Origin: Simmondsia chinensis
Taxonomy: Eukaryota > Streptophyta > Magnoliopsida > Caryophyllales > Simmondsiaceae
Direction: 5' to 3'
NCBI GenBank assembly: GCA_018398585.1
Contig: JAGTTD010000001.1
Coordinates: 25,365,438-25,429,437 of the forward strand
Length of the DNA stretch: 64,000 bases
Shown: piece by piece, positions 56,171 to 64,000 of the stretch
How the letters are laid out: every line of letters starts with the position of its first letter
How positions within the stretch are numbered: the stretch's first letter is position 1
Translations under genes and position numbers: made by a program
The notes under the pieces: model-generated
Told to the model about the DNA's origin: nothing
The model's database searches: none
The model's input: the letters and a program-made list of their open reading frames with translations, nothing else

Positions 56171-56855
56171 GCATGTCGTCCACATACAACACTAAGAAAG
56201 TCACTACTTTCTCTTGAAGTCGTTTGTACACGCATGGTTCATCAACCAGTTGCTCAAACCCATAAGACTTAATCGCTTCATTGAATCTAATATTCCATAA
56301 GTGTGATACTTGCTTTAGTCCTTATACGGACTTCTTCAATTTTGAAACCATATGCTCCCGATTTTTGCCAATAAAACCGTCTGGTTGCACCATGTAGATG
56401 TGTTCTTCAAGATGACATTTCAAAAAGGCCGTTTTGGCCTGCATTTTCAAAACCTTATAATCATAATGAGCTACAATGGATAGGAGTATCCTTATGGACT
56501 TTGGCATGGCTACTAGTGAAAAGGTTTCATCGTAATCGATTCCTTCCTTTTGGGTAAAACCCTTGGCAACAAGTCTTGCCTTGAAGTTCTCAACCTTCCT
56601 GTCCACTCTTCATTTCCTCTTGTTAACCCATTTACGTCCAATAGGCTTAATGCTTTTCGAAGCCTCAACAAGTTCCCAGACCTGATTATAATACATAGAT
56701 CCTATCTCAGATTTCATTGGCAAGACCCACTATTTAGCATCCTTGTCTTTAATTGCCTTATTGTGGTTGAGAGGATCAGATTTAATGTCCCGGTCAACCT
56801 TTACGGCACCCGCCATGAACATGTCTGGCGCCCTGACAATTCTTCCACTATGCCC
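56171..56855 (-). pseudogene. Copia RT fragment
   Basis: The minus-strand frame 56606-56322 reads FKARLVAKGFTQKEGIDYDE, LLSIVAHYDYKVLKMQAKTA and EEHIYMVQPDGF, i.e. RT blocks with the catalytic MDVKTAF altered to MQAKTAF. 56171-56320 continues towards YVDD. The right edge at about 56855 is fused to the truncated SINE. Confidence 0.8.
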
Positions 56856-57092
56856 AGGCACCAAATCCTATTATAACTCTGAAGTAGAGCATGCTTGGGT
56901 GAGAGTAGTGCCGGGATGGGTGACCACCTAGGAAGTCTTTGTTTTGCCAACCCAATAAGGTTGGGGGTCCTCGGAAACAGCCTCTCGGCAGGTTACATCC
57001 TGAAGGGGTAAGGCTGCGTACATCCACCCCCATAGACCCCGCTTATGTGGGAGCCCTTGAGGCACTAGGTCTAATGTTGTTGTTGTTGTTGT
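56856..57092 (+). mobile_element. Chimeric 5S-Au SINE, second copy (5' truncated)
   Basis: The 5S part 56856-56953 lacks the first ~22 nt but keeps the C-box core GGATGGGTGACC and an A-box-like GAAGTAGAGCATGC. The Au body starts at 56973 (GGAAACAGCCTCT, GGGTAAGGCTGCGTACAT, GACCCCGCTTATGTGGGAG) and ends in (TTG)5-6. The body is closer to known Au SINEs than the first copy is. The 3' flank CGTTTAGCCTTGATC is the same Tekay position as for copy 1. The 5' flank is copia, so the copia join post-dates the SINE. Confidence 0.85.
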
Positions 57093-57239
57093 TCGTCGTT
57101 TAGCCTTGATCTTCTCTAACAATGACAGTTGTGCAGCCAGATTAGCTAAAACATCACCCTTCTTGTCATAACTGGACATCTCAATCTACATTTACTCTAG
57201 ATCTATAAGTAGCTTTGGTCAAGAAGTTATCGGGGCAGC
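57093..57239 (-). pseudogene. Tekay/Del chromovirus G2, RNase H-integrase link
   Basis: The minus strand encodes NLAAQLSLLEKIKAK, as in G1. It is cut at GCAGC (57235-57239) by element R and continues at 62600. Confidence 0.75.
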
Positions 57240-57590
57240 TGTTATTATCCTAGATCAAACTTGGATCGTAAACTTGAGATATAAGAGTAAGGGATGAGAA
57301 AGAAGTGAAGGAGATGAGATTTCAAGAGAAAATTAGGGTTGAGAGAGAGAATTCGATCAATTTCATTTCCATGGATCTTCAATTACATGATTGAAGATTA
57401 TTTATACTCAAAATTCAGCCGAATCGATAAAACAAGGAAAAACGAGCTAAAAACAATAACAAACACTTATTCCCGCCAAAACAGCTACCCGTCTAACTAC
57501 CTTTCCCTTTAAAATAGAATTTAAATCCAAATGAGAACTTAACATCAAAAATCAACTAAAAATGCATCAAAATCGTTCACGGTCATGACA
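57240..57590 (-). repeat. Element R 3' LTR
   Basis: Minus strand TGTCATGACCG...AATAACA, with E2F-like TTTGGCGGGA (57480-57471) and TATAAATAATC. CT-rich R region. Confidence 0.92.
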
Positions 57591-57619
57591 ATACAGTCGC
57601 CTCAAAATCATTCTTGTCC

Positions 57620-58192
57620 CAAGAATGAAGAAGAAGGAAATTAGCTATGCAAAATCTTGAATTTCTCCCAACTGATTTGTGTTGGATCCAAATTGGTCCA
57701 CTGCGCCAGAACTTCCTCTTCAACTATGCCTTGCTGTTGTACCAAACGTGAGTCTAGAATTGTTGTAGGAACCTGTATCAAAGTTCCATTGTGTGCTACT
57801 GCAGGAGGCTGCTTTGAACACTCCTACCCTTCTGCCGTGTGTTTCTTTAAAAGAGAGACATGAAAAACAGGATGCACAAAAGAATTAGGTGGTAGCTTTA
57901 ATCGATAAGCTACATTTCCCATGTTTTCTAACACCTTGTAAGGATCAAAGAAAAGAGCCCCTAACTTCACATTCTTGCGAACTACAATAGAAGACTACCT
58001 GTAAGATTAGAGCTTGAGATACACCAAGTAGCCAACTACAAATGATCGATCAGAACATTTCTTATCAGCATAAAACTTCATTCTTGATTGTGCAAGTTGA
58101 AGATTGTCTTTCAACAGCTGAATCAGCAGTCTCCTTTGTGAAAGAAGATCATTAACCTCTGCCAAATGAGTTGTCAACCCTTGTAGCACCAT
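57620..58192 (-). pseudogene. Element R integrase C-terminus and chromodomain
   Basis: Minus strand: LLIQLLKDNLQLAQSRMKFYA, VGYLVYLKL, a [14 protein letters not shown] segment (57860-57840) and a chromodomain-like VLAQWTNLDPTQISWE (about 57716-57670). The chromodomain of such elements guides integration to heterochromatin. A frame change separates it from the core at 58174-59202. Confidence 0.75.
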
Positions 58193-59202
58193 GGGAGAAG
58201 GAGATCATAACCATATAGGGCCTTAAAAAGAGTGTTCCCGATAGCTGAATGAAAGTGAGTGTTATACAAGAATTCTGCTAAAGATAACCAACGAAACCAG
58301 TGCTTAGGATAGGTGAAGGTCATGCTTCTAAGGTATTGCTCCACACACTGATTCACCCTCTCGGTTTTCCCATTAGATTGAGGATGAAAGGATGAACTGA
58401 GAGCAAGCGTAGAGCCCATCAACAAGAACAACTCCCTCCAGAACTGGTATGTGAACATTCTGTCTTGATCAAATACAATGGATTGAGGCAATCCATGCAA
58501 TTTGTAGATGTTATCAAGGAAGATCCTGGCCAACTTTTCAGCTGAGATGGGATGACTCAAGGCAATCAAGTGGTTGAATTTAGTAAATCGATCCACAATG
58601 ACCCAGATTACCTCCTTGCCTTCAGCCTTTGGCAAGCCCTCCATGAAGTCCATGCTTATGTGCTGCCAAGCCCTATCATGAATTCGTAAGGGTTGTAGAA
58701 GATCAGGGTACTGGACATGCCAAGACTTAGTCCTCTTACAGACATCACAACTTTGCACAAATTCTTCTACTCCCTTCTTAGCTCCAACCCAACAAAAGTA
58801 CTGCTTCAACCACTTGTAAGTGCCCTCTATATCAGTGTGACCACCCCAAGTAGAAGAATGAAAAGCCTGATTGATTTGTCTTCTCAAATTAGTGGAAGTT
58901 CCTACATATATCTTCCCTTTAATTCTAACAATTCCATTCAAAACAGTGACTTCAGCTTCTGAATTGGATGTATTGTTCACACAATAAGCTGTAATGCAGT
59001 CTGCACCAAACTTATCTCCTTCATATGACTTGTAAATCTCATCCATCCAATCAGGCAAAACACAAGAAATAGCTGAGCAAGAGGCAGAATTCCCCACATC
59101 TAATTTTCGAGGAAAAGCATCAGCAATAATTTTCTCTTTCCCTTTGCAATATTCAATGGAATAACTCAGTCCCAACATCCTTATGAGTCCTTTCCTTTGC
59201 AC
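58174..59202 (-). pseudogene. Element R RNase H end and integrase core
   Basis: The longest pol frame in R (342 residues): the end of RNase H (MLGLSYSIEYCKGKEKIIAD), integrase zinc finger (H-S-S-T-W-G-G-H, then C-D-V-C), and the DDE core with ISMDFMEGLP, VIVDRFTKFNHL, VFDQDRMFTYQFW (usual SDRD altered to FDQD) and PQSNGKTERVNQ. Catalytic Asp, Asp and Glu appear present. Codons upstream of 59202 have a stop that splits RNase H. Confidence 0.8.
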
Positions 59203-60576
59203 TCTAGTGGTAATCTTCTATTCTTGGGGATATTTCAGGCTCTGGTGGTTAGTTCTGATAATGAACTGATCCCCTTCAAGGTAATGCCTCCGTTTCTGAA
59301 CTGCTAGCAGGATAGCCAAATATTCCTTTTCATAAATCAGAGCTGCTGATTTCTAGGACTGAGACCTTGACTGGGGAAGGCTATTGGCCTTTTCTGTTGA
59401 GAGAGCACTACTCTAATTCCCATGCTACTAGCATCTGTCTCTAGTACAAAAGGCTTCCTAAAATCTAGCATAACTAGAACAGGCGCAGAGCACATAGCTA
59501 ACTTAAGACCTTCAAAAGCTTCTCAAGCTACATTAGACCATAAGAATGCATCCTTTTTTAGGAGATCAGTCATGGGCTTGGCTAACACTTCATAACCAGC
59601 AATAAACTTTCTATTATACCTTGACAACCCTAGGAAACTCCTCAGTTGCTTGAGATTTATAGGAATAGGCCACTCCTGAATTTCTTGTATCTTGCTAAGA
59701 TCTATGGCTACACCTTCTTTACAGACTATGTGACCCAAGTACTCCACTTGAGTTTGAGCAAAATAACACTTGGCCAGCTTAGTATATAACTTGTTCTTGC
59801 GCATAATCTGAAATATTTGTCTCAAATGCCTGATGTGTTATTCCATGGAGGGGCTATAAATCAGTATATCATCAAAAAAATACCAGCACAAATCTCCTCA
59901 AATGAGCTTTAAACACCCGATTCATTAATACCTGAAAGGCTGCAGGAGCATTAATCAAGCCAAAAGGCATGACCACAAACTCATAATGGCCGTGATGTGT
60001 CCTGAAAGCAGTCTTGTGAATATCTTCATCCAACACTCAAATCTGGTGATAAACTTGCCTCAAATCTAACTTCGAATAATACTGTGAACCATTCAATTCA
60101 TCAAGCAGGTCATCAATAGCAGGAATTTGAAACTTATCCTTAATGGTGAGAAAGTTGAGATGCCTGTAATCAACACACATTTGAGATGAAACATCCTTCT
60201 TGACAAGGATCACCGGTGAACCAAAAGGGCTGTGGCTATGACGAACAAAATTAGTCTGTAATAACTCTTCCACTTGTCTCTCAATCTCACTCTTCTGTGA
60301 ATGAGGGTATTTATAAGGGTTTAATTTCATAGGATGAGAGAGAGCCTTAAGAGGAATGGCATGACCCAGCATCCTCTTAGGAGGCAAGGCAGATGGTTGA
60401 GCAAACACATCTTCAAACTCAAGCAGCAGCTCTCCAACGTGAGAATCTGAAGTCTTAAGTGTTGTATCAGTATTGGCAGAGATAGAGAACAACCGACCAA
60501 CCCATTGGCACTTTCCCTTCTTGACAAGCTTCTCCATGTGCTTCCCTTTCATCATCCGTAACTGCCCTTTCCCCAT
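59203..60576 (-). pseudogene. Element R RT and RNase H
   Basis: RT blocks: [46 protein letters not shown] (about 59975-59940) and the active site [10 protein letters not shown] at about 59885-59855, where a run of seven T (59874-59880) adds one base and shifts the frame just before the two catalytic Asp codons. Then YTKLAKCYFAQTQVEYLGHI, LRSFLGLSRYNRKFI and RNase H (LETDASS-like, 59445-59410). Several further stops. Confidence 0.8.
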
Positions 60577-61247
60577 AATGCCTTGCAGAACACCCTTCTG
60601 CCCTTCCTTTTCAAAAGATACTGATAACTGAGCGAAATCAAAGATTAAGGGACTAATGGTTTATATCCAATCAACTGAGCAAAATTAAAGATTAAGGGAC
60701 TGATGGTTTACATCCAATCAACTCCAAGGACCATGTCACAACCACCTAGCTTGAGTACTCCAAAATCATACTCGAACTGGTGCCCTTGCATTTTCCAGCG
60801 GAATCCCTTACACTTCATCTAAGTGATCGTCGAATTTCCATTAGCCACTGTAATAGCTAATGGACTAGTTTTTATCCTTTCATGCCCCACTTGGTTCACC
60901 ACTTTAGGATCCACAAAGCTATGTGTACTGCTGCTATCAATCAAGATCAACTTATGCTTGTGTCCTGTCTGTCCTTTGATTCTAATCGTGTTGTGGGAGC
61001 CATTACCAGTGAGAGCTCTAACAGAAATCTCCATTTCATCACTCTCATAGTCTTTTGTATCCTCGTCATCCAGCCCTTCAAAAACCTCCTCTATCTCCTG
61101 ATCCTCAATGTCCTCAGCTCCGGTCACAACCATTAGTAACTTAGGATTACATTTATTTCCAAAGAAGTACTTCTGATTGCACTTGAAGCACAACCTTTGG
61201 TTCTTTTTTTCCTCTAAACTCAGACCAGAACCCTTAGGAACACTCAA
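60577..61247 (-). pseudogene. Element R zinc knuckle and protease
   Basis: Zinc knuckle C-F-K-C-x9-N-K-C (about 61187-61150), with Asn replacing the zinc-binding His. Protease LILIDSSSTHSFVDPKV (about 60950), where the catalytic D-S-G has become D-S-S. 60600-60720 contains a local tandem duplication of about 65 bases ('AGATTAAGGGACT..ATGGTTTA'). Confidence 0.8.
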
Positions 61248-62198
61248 AAAGGTAGCATGTTACTGTGAAGATGATTGTGGAGCCTTGATCTTAGGCCCAT
61301 CAGCAACAGCCAAGGCTATGACCTAGTTCAATTTAGCCTTTAAAAAGGCCTGAGTTAAGGTGCTTGGATTCAAAGCTTTAACCAAGTTCTTTATCCGTGG
61401 CTTGAGACTACTAATGAAGCTGGGTATATAATAGGATGCATCAGCTCCTGGAGTAATTGTCAACATCCTTGCTTTCAAATTCTCAAAATGAGTCTTATAA
61501 TCTCTCACAGATGAAGTCTGAGTTAGCTTATTAAAATGATCAATCACTTCGCCAGGATCATCTTCTCTATATCTTTCACATAATTCATTCACTAATTCAT
61601 TCTATGTCAAGCAAGGGTTGCTATGAATCAAACTATAATACCACACTTCATGATCTCCTGGGAGGTAAATAGCAGCTAATTCAACTTTCTCTGCTTCATC
61701 AATATGATAGAATCGAAAATACCTTTCACACGTCCTTATCCATGATTGAGGTTGTTTTTTATCGAATGTATCAATCTCCACACGCGGCTGCCTGTATCCC
61801 TAAGTCCTTCCAGCAGCAGAACCATTCTCGCTAGATCTCGTAGATTGAGGATGAGCAGGATCAGGGGGTCGATCGTGCTGGCTAGCAGCAGATGACACTC
61901 CTACTCTCGGAGGTTGATTTTTTTTTCTGGTAATCTACCGTTGTAGACCATGAAGTTTCGATTTAATTTGTTGAGAATGCTGATCTAACTTCTGAGCTAG
62001 CTTCTTATCCTGCGATTGCTGCATCCTTACAAGCATTTCCACCTTTTGAAGTCTTAATTGCTCGAATTGATTGACTTCCACACCAGCACCAGGATTTGCA
62101 CCCACAGCAGCAACATAAGTCGCATTTGCAGCAACATTTGCTCGAGTAGTTACTCCACCCACCATTGGTACTGTCTTCTTGCGTCTAGCGAGCTCCAA
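61248..62198 (-). pseudogene. Element R gag
   Basis: Starts MELARRKKTVPMVGGVTTRA, with a Gln/Lys-rich coiled-coil-prone segment to about 61935. A frameshifted capsid region follows (WIRTCERYFRF, LPGDHEVWYYSLIH, 61750-61600), then NELCERYREDDPGEVIDHFN and SLKPRIKNLVKALN. Interrupted by stops near 61930 and 61600. Homologous to D and E2 gag. Confidence 0.75.
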
Positions 62199-62231
62199 TC
62201 AGTTGATCGAGTAATCAATCCGTAGCAAATA

Positions 62232-62246
62232 CAAGCCATAATACCA
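62232..62246 (-). other. Element R primer binding site (decayed)
   Basis: The minus strand reads TGGTATTATGGCTTG, a decayed initiator-Met site, two bases from the LTR. Confidence 0.75.
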
Positions 62247-62248
62247 AT

Positions 62249-62599
62249 TGTTATGATCTTAGATCAAACTTGGATCATAAACTTGAGATATAAGAGTAAG
62301 GGAAGAGAAAGAAGTAAAAGAGATGATAATTAGAGAGAAAATTAGGGTTGAGAGAGAGAATTAGATCAATTTCATTTCCATAAATCTTCAATTACATGAT
62401 TGAAGCTTATTTATACTCAAAATTCAGACGGATAGCTAAAAGAAGGAAAAATGAGCTAAAAACAATAGCAAACACTTATTCCCACCAAAACTACTACCCG
62501 GCTAACTACCTTTACCGCTAAAACAGAATTTAAATCCAAATGAGAACTTAAAATCAAAAATCAACTAAAAATTCATCAAAATCCTTAACGGTCATGATT
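62249..62599 (-). repeat. Element R 5' LTR
   Basis: 351 bp. Its E2F-like core has decayed to CCCACC on the plus strand. Followed by GCAGC. Confidence 0.92.
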
Positions 62600-64000
62600 G
62601 CAGCCAAGTTGCCCACCAATTTCCTACTCAGTGCATTTATAAATAAATTTGCTTTCCTAGGTTGGTACTTAAGGGCCACATCATAGTCCTTCATCTACTC
62701 TAACCATCTCTTCTGCCACAAGTTCAACTCTTTTTAAGTAAACAAATATTTCAAGCTCTTATTATTGGCATAAATCTGGCAAGATTCACCAAAGAGGTAA
62801 TGTCTCTAAATATTCAAAGCAAATATCACTGCTACAATTCCAAGACATGTGTTGGATAATTTTTTTCTCGAGGCATTATTTGTCGGGGTGCATAGGCTGT
62901 CACCTTCCTATGCTGCATTAGCACATAACCTAGTCCTTTCTTTGAAGCATCACTAGAAATGACAAAGTTAGCCTCATGAGTAGGCAGTGCAAGTACAAGG
63001 GCTGATACTAATATCTTCTTTAATGCGTGAAAGCTCATTTCACATTCATTTGTCCACTCAAACGTCACTCCCTTTTGAGTCGAACAAGTGAGAGGAAGTG
63101 CAATTGCGAAAATCCCTCAATCAATATTCTACAATAACCAGCCAGTCCCAAGAAGCTTCTAAGTTCTGTTGTATTTGTGGGCGGATTCCACTTCAGTACC
63201 ACTTAAACTTTTCTTGGATCCACTGAGATCCCATCTTAGGATATCACATGGCCTAGGAATGCCACTATGTCAGGCCGAAACTCACACTTACTCAACTAGG
63301 TATACAACAAGTGCTCATGTAGGGTTTGCAATACCATTTTAAGATGCTCCTCGTGCTCCTCCCTACTGTTAGAATAGATATATATGTCATCCATGAATAC
63401 AACAACCAATTGATCCATGTATTGCTGAAACACCCTTTTCTTCATATCCATGAAAGTAGCAAGTGCATTCTTTAATCCAAAAGGCATAACCAAGAATTCT
63501 TAATGACCATCCCTCGTTTGAAAAGCAGTCTTACCCACATCGTTCTCCTTGGTCTTTAGTTCATGATAGCTAGGCCATAAGGTAATCTTTAAAAAGACCT
63601 TAGCACCTTAAAGCTAATCCAATAAGTCATAAATCTGAGGCAAAGGATACTTATTATACATAACAGTAACCTTATTCAGTTCTCTATAATCAATGCATAA
63701 TCTCATACTTCCATCTTTCTTCCTTACAAACAATACTAGAGCGCCTCAAGGTGAGATACTAGGTCAAATGAAGCCTTTATTTAACAATTCCTTGAGTTGC
63801 ACCTTCAATTCATGTAGTTCAGAGGGGGCCATTCTATAAGGAGCTTTGGATATATGTCCACTACCAGGCATTAGGTCAATTTCAAACTCAATTTCCATAA
63901 TTTAAGGCAAACCAAGAAAATCCTCTGGAAAGATCTTAGGGAATTCCCTAACAATGGGAATGTCATCTAACTTCACATCATTTCTTCTACTTTCGAACAC
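62600..64000 (-). pseudogene. Tekay/Del chromovirus G2, RNase H and RT (window-truncated)
   Basis: The minus strand gives, right to left, the region upstream of [19 protein letters not shown] codons near 63700, MVMPFGLKNALATF (63493), VVVFMDDIYIYSNSREEHEE, then RNase H (FEWTNECEMSFHALKK, ALVLALPTHEANFVISSDAS, KKGLGYVLMQH). Collinear with G1, of which it is a diverged copy. Several stops and shifts. It continues beyond the window. Confidence 0.8.

Larger units (their letters stand above)
57240..62599 (-). mobile_element. Chromovirus 'R', Reina-like, complete but decayed
   Basis: 5360 bp with 351-bp LTRs (57240-57590 and 62249-62599) and a perfect GCAGC target duplication (57235-57239 and 62600-62604). 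LTRs differ at about 8-9% by hand count, the highest among the intact pairs here. All domains are present in the order gag-PR-RT-RNase H-INT-chromodomain. The small size and short LTRs suit the Reina clade, an inference from size and order. It is nested in Tekay G2. Stops and frameshifts inactivate it. Confidence 0.92.

Noticed and set aside
1..64000. Host protein genes, tRNA genes or CRISPR arrays
   Set aside because: Every substantial ORF falls inside a retroelement or is unsupported. No cloverleaf with intact A and B boxes was noticed, and the repeats are LTRs, SINEs or simple sequence.

Overview
This is an intergenic block of a seed-plant nuclear genome, most likely a eudicot. It is AT-rich, holds no convincing host gene, and is made almost entirely of nested, decayed LTR retrotransposons plus two copies of an unusual SINE. 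Plant origin is shown by chromodomain Ty3/gypsy elements (chromoviruses), Ty1/copia elements with LTRs of about 2 kb, a Tat/Athila-type relic primed by tRNA-Asp, and an Au-type plant SINE body.

Layout. 1-7900: inverted Tat/Athila-like LTR arms, split by a complete non-autonomous LTR element 'A' (2323-7405, TSD TTCTT). 7900-10057: unclassified DNA, part of which resembles organellar spacer. 10058-14730: non-autonomous element 'F', which encodes a PTB-like RRM domain. 14731-22241: a minus-strand copia remnant followed by a plus-strand copia 5' end that holds a perfect 276-bp duplication. 22427-28985: two truncated chromoviruses joined end to end (E1, E2). 28986-32110: the 5' end of a minus-strand copia. 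32111-43015: an old minus-strand Tekay/Del-like chromovirus (G1) broken by a 5S-rRNA/Au chimeric SINE (32507-32762), non-autonomous element 'B' (33716-38710) and a deleted chromovirus 'D' (39075-42653). 43016-56170: a plus-strand copia split by a minus-strand copia (45643-52924) and a gypsy-type solo LTR (52925-53430). 56171-64000: a copia RT fragment, a second copy of the SINE, and a second Tekay/Del copy (G2) carrying a nested complete chromovirus 'R' (57240-62599, TSD GCAGC).

How the parts relate. A, B and F keep the TG..CA termini, initiator-Met-type primer site, purine tract and CT-rich LTR ends of the autonomous D/E1/E2/R group, but carry unrelated coding sequence in place of pol. They look like parasites mobilised by those chromoviruses. 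A and B share a reading frame of roughly 920-1000 codons that I do not recognise. F carries an RRM resembling polypyrimidine-tract-binding proteins. Several of the gypsy-type LTRs carry E2F-like sites (TTTGGCGCC or TTTGGCGGG) upstream of a TATAAATA box. The SINE has a full 120-nt 5S rRNA head in place of the usual tRNA head. The two SINE copies sit at the same point of two Tekay copies, so one insertion was multiplied together with its host element.
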